From JALYUA01 sp039933215 (GTDB lineage Bacteria > Acidobacteriota > Thermoanaerobaculia > UBA5066 > Gp7-AA6): DNA of 64,000 nucleotides. The position numbers and the translations under genes are program-made. Below are positions 28,347 to 38,382 of this stretch, piece after piece (the first letter of the stretch is position 1; every line of letters begins with the position of its first letter). The stretch lies in NCBI GenBank assembly GCA_039933215.1, contig JBDTOO010000011.1, positions 9,423 through 73,422 on the forward strand, in the 5' to 3' direction. The notes beneath the pieces were generated by a model that was not told where the DNA came from, did not search any database, and worked only from the letters and a program-made list of their open reading frames with translations.

Positions 28347-30431
28347 TCAACGCGCGCCGGGCCCCGTGAGGTGGCGTTCGACCCAGTCGAGGACCCGGGT
28401 CGTCAGGTCGCGCACGTTCTCGGGCCTGGAGACGACGTGACCCTCCTTCTTGTAGAGGAGCATCTCGGTTTCCACCCCCTGCTGCTTCAAGGCCGAATAC
28501 ATGAATTCGTAGGCGCTCGGATACGAGCCCCCGTACTCCGTCCCGTCGCCCACGATGAAAAGGGTCGGGATCGTCGCGCCCTTCATTTGATACATGGCGG
28601 AGCTCTGGAAGTAGCGCTCCGGGACCTCCCACGGTCTGCCGCGGAACTGCCACATCAGGCTCGTGTTCCCGCCGACGCTGTAGAGGTCGCCGTACGCCCG
28701 GTACCAGTCGCCGTCGCCCTCGTACGCCACGGCGGCGCGATACCGATGCGAATGCGTGATGATCCACTCCGTCTCGACGGCGCCGTAGCTGTGGCCGCCG
28801 ACGACCATCCTCTTCGGATCGGCGATTCCCGCGGCAATCAGCGAATCGACGCCCGTTTCGATGTCGTCGAAGTCCCGCTCCATGAAGTCCTGCTTCTCGC
28901 GGCCCGACAGGATCGGGTCCCAGCCGTAGACGCCGCTCGTCCGGAAGTCCGGCGCGAAGACCACGATTCCCTTCGCGGCCCAGATCTGCCGCTCGAGCGG
29001 GCCGGCGAACATCATCTGGCCGCCCACGCTGACCCCTCCGACGGGCCCGCCGTGCGGCTCGACGAAGAGCGGATACGCTTTTCCTTCGACGTAGTCCGGA
29101 GGGGTCACGAGGATGCCCGCGATCTCCAGGCCGTCCTTGCTCTTCCAGCGGACTTCCCGGCCGGCCCCGAGGACCAGGTCGTCGAACTCCGGCGTGAGGT
29201 TCAGGACCTGCCGCGCCTCGCTCCCGTCGGACCGGGCGACGACGAGGCTCTTGCGTCCGTCGACCGATTCTTCGTTCCAGGCGAGTGACCGTCCGTCCGG
29301 CGAGACGGTCAGGTTGCGGCGATTCGCGGGCGAGGACGTGACCTGGCGGATCTCCCCCGTCCTCGAAACGGAGAAGACCTGCCGGAACGCGCCCGCGGAG
29401 GCGGTGTAGTAGACGCCGCGCCCGTCCGGAGACCAGAGCGGCCTGCCTCTCGTCGCGAGCTTCTTCGTGAGGCTCTGCACCGGCCCGCCCGCCGACGGGA
29501 CGAGCGCGACCTCGTACAGGTCGGGATAGCGGACGTCGTCGCGGTCGTAGTAGAAGGCGACCTCGGAACCGTTCGGGGAGACCGCACCGTACATCTCCTC
29601 CCCGCCCGCATGGACGAGGTCGCGCCGCTGCCCCGTCGCCGTATCGATCGTGATGACGTCGCTCGAGTCCTGCGCCTCCCGATACATCGAGCCCTGGCGG
29701 AAGCCATACATGAGGAGGCGCCGCCCGTCCGGGAACCAGGAGAGAGCGGTCAGGCTGGTCGGATATTCGGCGATCTTCCGTTCCGCCGATCGGGCGACGT
29801 CCACCAGCCAGATCTCGGACGGAGGGGGGGCGTCCCTGGGCGAGCCGTACACGACGACCGTGCTCGCCGGCGGTCCCTTCTTCTTCGCATCGTCGGGGCG
29901 GCGATCCGCCGGCATTTCGAGATTGCGCGAGTCGCAATAGGCGATCGACCGGGAATCGGGAGACCACGCGAAGTTGAATGCCCACCCGCCGAGGCCGTGG
30001 GCGTTGCGCGTCAGCGCCCGCCGGTTTGTGCCGTCCGCCGCCATCAGCCAGATCTGGCGCAACGTGCCCTTCCCCTGCATGAAGGCGAGGGTCTTTCCGT
30101 CGGGACTCGGGAGCGGATCCGAGCCCGAGCCGCGCGGCGTCGACGTCCCGGAGACCGTGTCGAGGACTTCGATCGTGAACTGCTCCGGGTGCAGGCGATC
30201 GGGTCTCGCAAAAACGAGACGGCGGGAGTCGATCCAGGTCGGAGAGAGATTCGCCGCGGAAAACCGGGCGTTTCGGTCGCCGGTCGTGAAGGACAACGCG
30301 ATCTCCGGGGTCACCGCCCGGCGAACGACCGCCCCCGCGGGCCGCCCGGCGCGGGCGCCGGCCAGGGAAGGCGCGAGAAACATCAGCGCCGCGCCGAGCG
30401 CGCTCACGGGACGGAGCGGAGCGAAGCTCAC
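28347..30431 (-). CDS. Secreted S9 family peptidase, class II (S9-C), with atypical Asp region
   Basis: A GTG start at 30431 overlaps the S9-B stop (GTGA) and has GGAGAAAG just upstream. This gives 694 residues with a signal peptide (about 1-25). The catalytic domain has EPHGGPVGGVS, S548 in GGHSYGAVET and H665 in EGHVVS. The canonical Asp motif is replaced by VGDGTEYGGSYPS, which carries an acidic residue but not in the HGxxD register. It is most similar to S9-D. The long in-frame extension upstream overlaps S9-B and is rejected. Confidence 0.9.
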   Translation of the reverse strand: MSFAPLRPVSALGAALMFLAPSLAGARAGRPAGAVVRRAVTPEIALSFTTGDRNARFSAANLSPTWIDSRRLVFARPDRLHPEQFTIEVLDTVSGTSTPRGSGSDPLPSPDGKTLAFMQGKGTLRQIWLMAADGTNRRALTRNAHGLGGWAFNFAWSPDSRSIAYCDSRNLEMPADRRPDDAKKKGPPASTVVVYGSPRDAPPPSEIWLVDVARSAERKIAEYPTSLTALSWFPDGRRLLMYGFRQGSMYREAQDSSDVITIDTATGQRRDLVHAGGEEMYGAVSPNGSEVAFYYDRDDVRYPDLYEVALVPSAGGPVQSLTKKLATRGRPLWSPDGRGVYYTASAGAFRQVFSVSRTGEIRQVTSSPANRRNLTVSPDGRSLAWNEESVDGRKSLVVARSDGSEARQVLNLTPEFDDLVLGAGREVRWKSKDGLEIAGILVTPPDYVEGKAYPLFVEPHGGPVGGVSVGGQMMFAGPLERQIWAAKGIVVFAPDFRTSGVYGWDPILSGREKQDFMERDFDDIETGVDSLIAAGIADPKRMVVGGHSYGAVETEWIITHSHRYRAAVAYEGDGDWYRAYGDLYSVGGNTSLMWQFRGRPWEVPERYFQSSAMYQMKGATIPTLFIVGDGTEYGGSYPSAYEFMYSALKQQGVETEMLLYKKEGHVVSRPENVRDLTTRVLDWVERHLTGPGAR

Positions 30432-32476
30432 GGGGCTTTCTCCGGCATGTGCTTCTCGACCCAGTCGATCGCCGTCTGCATCAGGAAGCGCCGGTTCGCG
30501 AGCTTGGTCGCGCCGTGTCCTTCGTCGGGAAAGGAGATGAGCTTCGTGTCGACGCCGTTGCGCTTCAACATCGAGAAGATGTACTCGTTGGTCATTCCGC
30601 CGATCCCGCCGAGTTCCTTGCTTCCGCTGATCAGAAGGGTCGGAGTCTGGATCTCGTGGAGGCGCTGCAGCGGGTCCTCGTCGAAGTACGCCTTCGGGTT
30701 CTCGGCTCGCGTGCCCTTGAAGAACCAGACGTTGATCGGCCACTCCCAGTGGCCCGTGTTCTCGCCGGTCGAATCGGCGATCCACGCGTTCGCCCAGCCC
30801 TCGTTCGAGATGGCGACGCGGAACCGGCGCGTCGTCGGAAGCAGCACGTTCGCGCGATGCGCCCCCGCGCTCTGTCCGAGGAGCGCGATCCGGTCCGCGT
30901 CGATATAGCCGCGGGCGACCATCCAGTCGACCCCGGCCATGATGTCTTTCGTGTCGGCGACGGAAAAGCTCGAGCCCCTCATCTTCTCGATCACTCCCGG
31001 TCCGTACGGGGCCGCCGAGCGGTAATCGGGCACGAAGACGACGTACCCGCGGGACGCCCAGAGATGGCGCTCGATCAGGCTCCCGATGATTCCGCCCATG
31101 AGATAGAGGCGGCTGCCGGGGCCGCCTCCGTGGACGTCGACCAGCATCGGGTATTTCTTCTTCGGATCGAAGCCCGGAGGACGCACCTCGTATCCCGAGA
31201 TCTCGAGGCCGTCGAAGCTCGGAAACGACACGAGGCGGAAGTCGCCCAGCACGAAGTCCCGGGTGGGATCGTCGATCGTGACGAGCGTGCGCTGATTTTC
31301 CCCGTCCGCGTCGCCGACGCGGAGCAGGACGCGGCCGTAACCGTCATCCGAGAGCGTCGCGATCTTCCGCCCGTCCGGGGAGAGCGAGAAGGCGGAGTAG
31401 AACCGGTCGCCCCCCTCGATCATCTTCTCCGACCCGTCGAGCCCCAGGCGGAAGATGCCGTTGTATCCCCGGATGAGGCCGCGCGCGTAGACGGATCGGG
31501 AGTCGGGCGCCCACTGCAGCGAGTCGCCGACGTGGAGCCGGGGAGCGAGGCGGCGCTCCTCGCCGGTCTTCGGATCCACGACGACCGCGTGCTGGCGGAA
31601 GTCGTAGATCACGTTCTCGGTGTCGTAGGCCGTCGCGACCCAGCGGCCGTCCGGGGAGAAGTTGCTTCGGAGGCCCTGGCTCCCCCCGGCGGTCCGGATG
31701 ACGTCGCGCATCTTTCCCGTCCGGGGATCGAGCGCGAGGATCGCGGACCAGAGCTTCTTCTCGTTGTACCCCCAGGCATGGACCGCGGAGACGTGCAGCT
31801 CCGCGGCGCGCGCGTCCCACACCAGGGATCGGATGTCCGCGTCGACTTTTCCGACGAGGCGGCTCTGTTTGGAGGCAACGTCGAGACGGTAGATCTCCAG
31901 GGGGAGCGGCCGGTCGGCGTCCGGATCGAGCTCGACGGCGGTCGGCTCGTCCGGCCCGGGCTTCGGGCGCTCCGGGCGCTTCGGCCGCTGCGTGTAGTAG
32001 ATCGCCTTGCCGTCCTCGCCGAAGCAGAAGACCTTGGCGTCGCGGTAGGCCTTGTCCATGGACAGATCGAGCTGGGCGACCTGGACGGCGGGTCCCGAGC
32101 CGTCGAGGGGCTGTGTCCAGACCCACCCGTCGCGAAGGAAGGCCAGCCGGCCCTTGTCCGGTGAGAGCTGCGCGGCCCCGCCGAAATTCAGTTGAAGACC
32201 TTCGATCACCTTCTTCTCTCCGGTCTTCGTCGACAGGATGATCGTCTTCTGGGGCTCGTAGTAATGCCCGACCGTGTAGAGGAGCCGGTCCGAATCCGGA
32301 AGCCAGGTCAGCTCGGGGATATCGATGCCCGGACGCTCGGCGACGTCCGCGACCGTCAGCGGCTTCTTCGCGGGCTCGGCGGCGCGAGCCGAGCCAGACC
32401 CGGCCGCAAGACCCGCCAGGAGGACGAGGGCCCACGGACTTCGGAAGCCGCCCCGGCGGCCGAGCCGAGCCGTCAT
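30428..32476 (-). CDS. Secreted S9 family peptidase, class II (S9-B), with atypical Asp region
   Basis: 682 residues from ATG 32476, after GAGGGGAG. Signal peptide about 1-32. A propeller precedes the hydrolase domain with VHGGGPGSR, S536 in LGQSAGAHR (GxSxGA rather than GxSxGG) and H654 in DEGHGA. Where the catalytic Asp is expected the sequence is SGSKELGGIGG, with no Asp. Together with S9-C and S9-D it forms a block of consecutive class II genes, interrupted only by BNR-E. It may be active with another acid, or catalytically weakened. Confidence 0.9.
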   Translation of the reverse strand: MTARLGRRGGFRSPWALVLLAGLAAGSGSARAAEPAKKPLTVADVAERPGIDIPELTWLPDSDRLLYTVGHYYEPQKTIILSTKTGEKKVIEGLQLNFGGAAQLSPDKGRLAFLRDGWVWTQPLDGSGPAVQVAQLDLSMDKAYRDAKVFCFGEDGKAIYYTQRPKRPERPKPGPDEPTAVELDPDADRPLPLEIYRLDVASKQSRLVGKVDADIRSLVWDARAAELHVSAVHAWGYNEKKLWSAILALDPRTGKMRDVIRTAGGSQGLRSNFSPDGRWVATAYDTENVIYDFRQHAVVVDPKTGEERRLAPRLHVGDSLQWAPDSRSVYARGLIRGYNGIFRLGLDGSEKMIEGGDRFYSAFSLSPDGRKIATLSDDGYGRVLLRVGDADGENQRTLVTIDDPTRDFVLGDFRLVSFPSFDGLEISGYEVRPPGFDPKKKYPMLVDVHGGGPGSRLYLMGGIIGSLIERHLWASRGYVVFVPDYRSAAPYGPGVIEKMRGSSFSVADTKDIMAGVDWMVARGYIDADRIALLGQSAGAHRANVLLPTTRRFRVAISNEGWANAWIADSTGENTGHWEWPINVWFFKGTRAENPKAYFDEDPLQRLHEIQTPTLLISGSKELGGIGGMTNEYIFSMLKRNGVDTKLISFPDEGHGATKLANRRFLMQTAIDWVEKHMPEKAP

Positions 32477-32522
32477 TCCGCTCCCCTCTCGCGGTCCCCG
32501 GACCGGTCGAACTCCGGGGCGC

Positions 32523-34517
32523 TCACTGCCCGCCCGTCATCCCGGTCGCCTTCCAGCGGACGCCCGGAGCCTTGGTCGGGTCGACCAGCTGAAAACGCAT
32601 GACGACGGGATTCGTCACGGCCCCCGGCTCGAGCGCTTCGGCGGTTCCGAGCGCGCCCTTGAAGTCGTAGACCGCTCCTTCCTTCGGCTTCCCGTTGTCC
32701 GCGTTCAACGCCGAAGGGGCGTTCTCCGCGTTGCGCTTCTTGTCGTCCTCGCTCTCGTATTTCGGAAAGCCGTAACCCAGGATCTCGAGCCGGATCGGCG
32801 GGTAGATCGGCTTGCCCGAGGTGTTCTTCAACCGCATCGGGATCTCGACCTGCTTCGTCGTGGGCTCGAAGCGCGTCGGGTCGAAGATGAACTCGACCTT
32901 GTCGTCGATCCGCGTTTCCACCCGGGCCGGCGCGGCGGCGGCGTCTCCCCCGGACGGTTTCTTCGCGGCGGCCTCCTCCTCGTCCTCGCCTCCGCCCTTC
33001 GCCGCCGTCCTGTCCGCCGGCACCACGACGCGGATCGCCGACGTGTAGAGCTGGAAGGTGCCGCTGCGAGCGTCCGTCCAGAGCGGATGGAACGCGCCTT
33101 CCCGATCGGCGGCGAGACCCATGTAGTCCCCGCCCGATCCCCACCGGCTCGCCGCGGAGAGGAAGGACATGCTGATACTGTCGGGCTCCCCCTTGAACAT
33201 GAGGGGGGCGATCTGCGAGTTGCCCCGCCCCCCCGGGTCCGAGGGAGCGGACGAGACGAGCACGGGAGGAAGGAACGTGTCCCCGCCGTCGACGGAGGCG
33301 GCGAAGTACTCCTCGAAGTGTTTGTTGTCCTTCGAATTCCGGGTGTCGAACCAGGTCACTCCGACGACTCCGTCTTTGTTGACGGCGATCGCGGGCTGGA
33401 ACTGCTGGGACGTTTTGGGAATCCCGTCGTCGATCGCCCGGAGAGCCGACCACGTCTTCCCGCGGTCCTTCGAGTATGTGAAGTGGATGCGGTAGGAGCC
33501 GAGTCGCGAGTCCTCCCAGACGAAGTAGATCCGATCCCGATACTTCGTCGAGTCGGCGTCCGCGGCGAACTTCCCGAAGCCCGAGATGAAGGTTTCCTTG
33601 TCGTCGAAGTTGGTCTGCTGCGCAACGACCCTCTGCGGAGCTCCGAAGGTCACGCCTCCGTCCGTCGAGGCCACGGTCCAGAAGGTGGAGTGGAACCCGC
33701 GGCCCTTCGACTGCCTCTTTTCCGGCATGAACTGGAAGTCGCCGTAAGGCACGAACAGAGTGCCATCCGAGAGGACGACGGGCGTGACGTCGTTGATGCC
33801 GATCGTGCCGCCGCCGTTCGCCGCTTCGACGGGACCGACCCAGCTGCGGCCGTCGTCTTCCGAGCGGAAAACGCCGACCTTGTAGACCGGATAGCCGTAC
33901 AGGACGCCGATGTAGATGCGGCCGGAGTACTTTCCATGCGACTGGTCCACGATGATCTGCTCGTGGTCGTACGAGTAGCCGAGCTCCATCGCGTCGGACC
34001 ACTTGAACCCGCCGTCCTGCGAGCGCCAGGCGCGGAGGAATCCGCGCGGGCGGCCCTTCTCGTCCTTCGCGAAGTCCAGGGCGGTGAAGATCGCCGTACC
34101 CTGCGGCGTGAAGGCCGTGTACGGATCGCCGCCGCCGTATTCGACCTGCTCGGCGAACTCGCTCGCCCGCCAGGTCATGCCTCCATCGTTCGACGCATAC
34201 GTGCGGCAGGCCCAGCCGCCGTCCGGACGGATCGCCGTGATCACGCCTCCCAGGAGGCTCTTGGTCCGCTTCGGATTCGCGGAGATGTGGGCCTCGACGT
34301 GCGGGACGTCGCCGTCGCGGCTGACCAGGATGTTCGGTCCGATCTCGATGCGCGGAAGGGCGGCGGCCCTGGCCGGCGGGGCCGGCGTCGGGGCCGCGGC
34401 GGGAAGCGCCGCGGCGTACGGCCCCACGGCGCCGAGCAGCGCCAGGAGGGAGATCGCGGCGCGCCGGGAGATCGACGACTTCGAATGGATCACAGCGGGA
34501 GCGGCGGTTGGGATCAC
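32523..34517 (-). CDS. Secreted BNR/Asp-box beta-propeller protein (BNR-D), Tat-like leader
   Basis: A GTG start at 34517 overlaps the stop of BNR-C (GTGA) and follows AAAGGAG. A 664-residue product results. The leader has SRRAAISLLALLGAVG, resembling a twin-arginine signal. Asp-box turns: YASNDGGMTW, RSQDGGFKW, FRSEDDGRSW, ASTDGGVTF, TYSKDRGKTW, ASVDGGDTFLP. An acidic/Lys-rich linker (GGGEDEEEAAAKKPSGG) separates the propeller from the shared C-terminal beta domain (LKNTSGKPIYPPIRLEILG, then LNADNG, GAVYDF, LEPG). It is most similar to BNR-C, a tandem duplicate. Confidence 0.88.
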   Translation of the reverse strand: MIPTAAPAVIHSKSSISRRAAISLLALLGAVGPYAAALPAAAPTPAPPARAAALPRIEIGPNILVSRDGDVPHVEAHISANPKRTKSLLGGVITAIRPDGGWACRTYASNDGGMTWRASEFAEQVEYGGGDPYTAFTPQGTAIFTALDFAKDEKGRPRGFLRAWRSQDGGFKWSDAMELGYSYDHEQIIVDQSHGKYSGRIYIGVLYGYPVYKVGVFRSEDDGRSWVGPVEAANGGGTIGINDVTPVVLSDGTLFVPYGDFQFMPEKRQSKGRGFHSTFWTVASTDGGVTFGAPQRVVAQQTNFDDKETFISGFGKFAADADSTKYRDRIYFVWEDSRLGSYRIHFTYSKDRGKTWSALRAIDDGIPKTSQQFQPAIAVNKDGVVGVTWFDTRNSKDNKHFEEYFAASVDGGDTFLPPVLVSSAPSDPGGRGNSQIAPLMFKGEPDSISMSFLSAASRWGSGGDYMGLAADREGAFHPLWTDARSGTFQLYTSAIRVVVPADRTAAKGGGEDEEEAAAKKPSGGDAAAAPARVETRIDDKVEFIFDPTRFEPTTKQVEIPMRLKNTSGKPIYPPIRLEILGYGFPKYESEDDKKRNAENAPSALNADNGKPKEGAVYDFKGALGTAEALEPGAVTNPVVMRFQLVDPTKAPGVRWKATGMTGGQ

Positions 34518-36358
34518 TTCGACTCCTTTTTCTTCTCGATGGAACCGGTGACGACGGACCCGATGTAGAAGTCCGTCTTGACGTTCGAGGAGGCCTTGAG
34601 CCTCCAGACCAGGGCGTTTGTGACGGCGTCCGGAGGCAGCGCGTCGAGGTCTCCGAGCGTCTTCGAGTAATCGAAGACCGCTCCGAGACCCGTCTTCCCG
34701 TTCGAGGAGTTCAGGATCTCCGGGACGCTCGTCTCGTCCTTCGACTTGACGCGGTACGGATGGACGAGCTCCTTGACCTCGAGGTGGAACGGGGGATAGA
34801 GCGTCTCCTTCGAGATGTTCTTGATGCGGACGGGAACGAGGACCTCCCGGGTCTGCGCGTCGAACCGCACCGGGTCGAAAAGCAGCGTCACGAGGTCGGT
34901 GAGGGCCGCTTCCGTCCTGTCCGCGGTGGCCGCGGCCGCCGGAGCGGCCTCGAGCGGCACGCGGACCGCGGCGGTGAACAGCTGATAGGTCCCGCTGCGC
35001 GCATCGGCCCAGAACGGGTGGAACACCCCGCGCGTGTCGGCGGTCATTCCGATGTAGTCCCCGCCGTCCGGCCACCGCGAGACGCCCGAGATGAAATACG
35101 TCGTGAACATCCCCCGGTCCGTCTGGACGATGGGACCCGGCCGGACGTTGCCCGGTCCGAAGGGGCTCGAGCTCTCGCTCGAGAGCCGCTTCTTGGGAAG
35201 AAACGTCTCTCCGCCGTCCACGGAGGCGGTGAAGGAGACGTCGAACCGGTCGCGCTTCGGGTGCTCGTCCGTGTCGTAGAAGAAGACGCCCAGGACGCCG
35301 TCCGAATTCACCGCGATCATCGGCTGGAACTGCGACGCGTGGGCGGGCGGGGCCGCCTCGACCGGCTTCGGCTTCGCCCACGTCCGGCCGCGGTCGGACG
35401 AATACGTCAGCATCAGGCGGAACCGGTCGCTCTCGAGGGCCATCCACGCCGCGTAGATGCGGTCGCGGAACCGTCCGCTCGAGGCATCGACGGCGTAAAT
35501 CGCACCGCTGATCTGGTCCACGCGGCCGCTCTTCTGCATCCGTCGCATCGTCTCCAGGCCGCCGAAAGGAACGTCCCCGATCTTCCGGGGAGCCGAGAAC
35601 GTCACGCCGCCGTCCGTAGACGTCGAAAAAACGGCCTTCCAGGACGAGCTCGTCTTGTCGATCGCGTAGTTCGGGTACTCGGACATCGGGATGAAGAGCG
35701 TCCCGTCCGACAGCACGAGGAGGTTGTAGGCCGCGAGCCCCGTGTTGTGGCCGCGCGCCACCTCGACCGGTCCGACGAAGCTGCGTCCGTCGTCCGTCGA
35801 ACGGAAGAGGACGACGCGGCGCCTCATCTGCATGTCCTCCATCTCCCGTGATCCGGGTACGTCCGTCTCGTCCGTCACGTAGACCCGGCCCGCGTACGGC
35901 CCCGTCGTCAGGTCGGTCACGAGCATCTCGTGGTCGTGGCCCTTCCCGAGGACGACCGCCTTCCCCCAGGTCCGGCCGCCATCCTCGGACCGGTAGAACT
36001 TCATCTCGGGCGAAAGCCCCATGAAATAGGCCGTGCCGCTGATGCCGAACCCGACCTGGGGGTCGCCTCCGCCGTTCTCGAACTCCTCGGGCAGGACGAC
36101 GTCCTTCCAGGTCGAGCCTCCGTCGAACGACACGTAGGGCTTGTTCGCGGAGCTGCCGTCGGGACGGGTCAGGGTGATCGAGCCGCCGAGGAGGTTCGCG
36201 GGGTCCCTGGGGTTGGCGGCGATCATGGTTTCGCAGTGCGCCACGTCGCCGTCGCGCGAGACGAGGATGTTCGGACCGACGACGATGCGCGGCCCCTCGG
36301 CCGCCAGTGCCGAGGCCGCGAGCCCCAACGCCGCGGCAAGCGCGATCCGCAAGGTCAT
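34514..36358 (-). CDS. Secreted BNR/Asp-box beta-propeller protein (BNR-C)
   Basis: 614 residues from ATG 36358, which follows AAGGAG and overlaps the BNR-B stop by 4 bases. Signal peptide about 1-19. The N-terminal signature is VGPNILVSRDGDVAH, then NPRDPANLLGGS. Asp-box turns: VSFDGGSTW, YRSEDGGRTW, FRSTDDGRSF, STSTDGGVTF, TYSSDRGRTW, ASVDGGETFLP. The C-terminal beta domain is present (IKNISKETLYPPFHLEV, then LNSSNG, GAVFDY, LPPD). The gene is sandwiched between BNR-B and BNR-D, so three propeller genes run in series. Confidence 0.88.
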   Translation of the reverse strand: MTLRIALAAALGLAASALAAEGPRIVVGPNILVSRDGDVAHCETMIAANPRDPANLLGGSITLTRPDGSSANKPYVSFDGGSTWKDVVLPEEFENGGGDPQVGFGISGTAYFMGLSPEMKFYRSEDGGRTWGKAVVLGKGHDHEMLVTDLTTGPYAGRVYVTDETDVPGSREMEDMQMRRRVVLFRSTDDGRSFVGPVEVARGHNTGLAAYNLLVLSDGTLFIPMSEYPNYAIDKTSSSWKAVFSTSTDGGVTFSAPRKIGDVPFGGLETMRRMQKSGRVDQISGAIYAVDASSGRFRDRIYAAWMALESDRFRLMLTYSSDRGRTWAKPKPVEAAPPAHASQFQPMIAVNSDGVLGVFFYDTDEHPKRDRFDVSFTASVDGGETFLPKKRLSSESSSPFGPGNVRPGPIVQTDRGMFTTYFISGVSRWPDGGDYIGMTADTRGVFHPFWADARSGTYQLFTAAVRVPLEAAPAAAATADRTEAALTDLVTLLFDPVRFDAQTREVLVPVRIKNISKETLYPPFHLEVKELVHPYRVKSKDETSVPEILNSSNGKTGLGAVFDYSKTLGDLDALPPDAVTNALVWRLKASSNVKTDFYIGSVVTGSIEKKKESK

Positions 36359-38382
36359 GGCCGGTCTCCTTTTCTGGCAGTCTCCGGGGCCCCCGCAGGG
36401 GTCGACCCGTTCGGCCGGGCGAGCATCCGCGCCGTGACGTGGATCAGTCCGTAGTGAAACTCCCTGCCTTCCCGGAACGGGCGGAGCTCGCTCAACCGGA
36501 ACACGATCCGGCGCGAGGGCGTGCTCTTTCCCGGCTCCAGGACGTTGGTCGAACCGAGCGAGTCTCCCGAGGGCTGTCCGAACTTCCACAACGCGCCCGC
36601 TCCGACCGCGCCGTTGTCGGAGGCGACGATGTCGGGAACCCCGACGTCCGAGGAGAGGTCGAGCACGCGAGCGGTCAGTGGCAGCGGAACGGGCCGTTTC
36701 GAGACGTTCGTCAGCCTCGCGTCCGCCGCGATCGTTCCGTGCACGCGGTCGTGCACGACGTTCGTCAGCTCGAGGCGGACGCTTCCCGTGACGTTCTCGA
36801 GCGCGGCGAGCTCCGGCGAACCGTTGCGGACCGCCTGGCCCGCGACGGCGACGACCGCGGTCCACACCTGCGGCAGGCCGGTCCGGTTGTCGACCCAGAA
36901 CGGATGGAAGTCGCCGCCGGCGTCGACCGCCATGCCGGCGGTGTCCCCGCCGTTGTAGAAGAAGCTGTCGAGCCCGAACTGGATCTCGATTTCTCCGGAC
37001 TTCGGGTGTGATCCGGGGGACTCGGGCTCGGCCTCGCTCTCCGGAGCCGCGGACGCCGCGCCGCCGCCCGACGCGGAGGCCATGATCGGCCAGCGCGCCA
37101 GGTTCGTGTACGCGTTCGGTGCCTCGGACACGCGGACGCTCGGCTCGAACGTCTCGCCGCCGTCGAATGACGCGGCGAACCGAACCTGCCAGCCGAGGTT
37201 GTCCGGACTGTCGCGCCGGTCATACCAGGTGACCCCGACGACGCCCGCGCGGTTGACGGCGATCGTCGGATGGAGGTCGTCGACACGCTGCGGCGAATTC
37301 GCGGAGGGCCGGTCGTCGCTCACCGTCCGCGGACCGGACCACGTCTTCCCCTTGTCTGTCGAGTGGGAGAGGAGGATCTTCTGCCGACCGGAACGCTGAT
37401 CCGGCCAGACCGCATACAACCGGTCGGAGAACGCCGCGCTGCCCGGATCGACGGCGAGCCCCCCGATCATGGTCGTCGCCGTCGGCGGCCAGAGCATGTA
37501 GAAATCGCTCACCGTCACCGCGGGCTCGAGCGACTCGCCGCCGTCCCGGGAAGCGACGACCTTGAGTGATCCGTTCGGCCGCCCAGGCCGCGGGTCCGCG
37601 ATGTCGCCTTCCTTCCACTCCTCCGTCCAGTACTCCTTGAGCTCGCCGAAGATTCCCACGAAGGTGCCGTCGGAGAGCACCACTCCGTTCCCGACCCCGA
37701 GGACGTAGTTGCGTCCGAGCGCGGAGCGCTTCACCGGGCCGGCGAAGTGCGCCCCGCCGTCCGACGACGTGAAGAGCGAGATGTCGCCGGCCTTGCGATC
37801 GCCCTCCATGGCCCGCGCCCATCCCGTCGCGTGGACATAGACCCGGCCGTCGTACTTGCCGCCGGTGTTGTCGACGGTCACGTACTCGCGGTCGAGGCCG
37901 TGGAAGCCGTGGAGCGACACCGGATCGCTCCAGCTCTTTCCGCCGTCGGACGAGCGGTACACCGGCGCCTCGTTCTTTCCGTCCGTGGTCGTTCCGAGGG
38001 CCACGAAGTACGCCGCGCCGCGCCGGCCCAGAGCGCACGCAGGGTCCCCGCTGAACTTGTACCGGCTCGTATCGAGGATCGGTTCCCAGGTCTCTCCGCG
38101 ATCCGACGAACGGTAGACGACCGTCGAGATCCGGTTCGAGGTCGAGCTCAACGTCATCGAGCAACCGAGGAGACGGTTGGTGTCCTCGGGATCGGCCGAG
38201 ACCAGCACCTCGTTGTGCGAAACATCCCCGTGGGCTCGGCTGACGGCCACATTCCGTCCGACCCGGAGGCGCGGCCTCGAGGCGTCTGAGTCCCCCGGTG
38301 CGGTCAGCGCCCGCGCCACCGGCGCCCGAGCCGCCGATGCCACGAGAACCGCCGCGACCAGGAAGAGCGCCCGTCGCGTCAT
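36355..38382 (-). CDS. Secreted BNR/Asp-box beta-propeller protein (BNR-B)
   Basis: 675 residues. The ATG at 38382 overlaps the stop of S8-B by 4 bases. Signal peptide about 1-25. The signature VGRNVAVSRAHGDVSHNEV, then DPEDTNRLLGCSM, opens the propeller. Asp-box turns: YRSSDRGETW, YRSSDGGKSW, TSSDGGAHF, SHSTDKGKTW, ASFDGGETFEP. A Ser/Glu/Pro-rich loop (ESEAEPESPGSHPKSGE) interrupts a late blade. The shared C-terminal domain follows (LTNVSKRPVPLPLTARVL, then ASDNG, GALWKF, LEPGKS). Confidence 0.88.
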   Translation of the reverse strand: MTRRALFLVAAVLVASAARAPVARALTAPGDSDASRPRLRVGRNVAVSRAHGDVSHNEVLVSADPEDTNRLLGCSMTLSSTSNRISTVVYRSSDRGETWEPILDTSRYKFSGDPACALGRRGAAYFVALGTTTDGKNEAPVYRSSDGGKSWSDPVSLHGFHGLDREYVTVDNTGGKYDGRVYVHATGWARAMEGDRKAGDISLFTSSDGGAHFAGPVKRSALGRNYVLGVGNGVVLSDGTFVGIFGELKEYWTEEWKEGDIADPRPGRPNGSLKVVASRDGGESLEPAVTVSDFYMLWPPTATTMIGGLAVDPGSAAFSDRLYAVWPDQRSGRQKILLSHSTDKGKTWSGPRTVSDDRPSANSPQRVDDLHPTIAVNRAGVVGVTWYDRRDSPDNLGWQVRFAASFDGGETFEPSVRVSEAPNAYTNLARWPIMASASGGGAASAAPESEAEPESPGSHPKSGEIEIQFGLDSFFYNGGDTAGMAVDAGGDFHPFWVDNRTGLPQVWTAVVAVAGQAVRNGSPELAALENVTGSVRLELTNVVHDRVHGTIAADARLTNVSKRPVPLPLTARVLDLSSDVGVPDIVASDNGAVGAGALWKFGQPSGDSLGSTNVLEPGKSTPSRRIVFRLSELRPFREGREFHYGLIHVTARMLARPNGSTPAGAPETARKGDRP

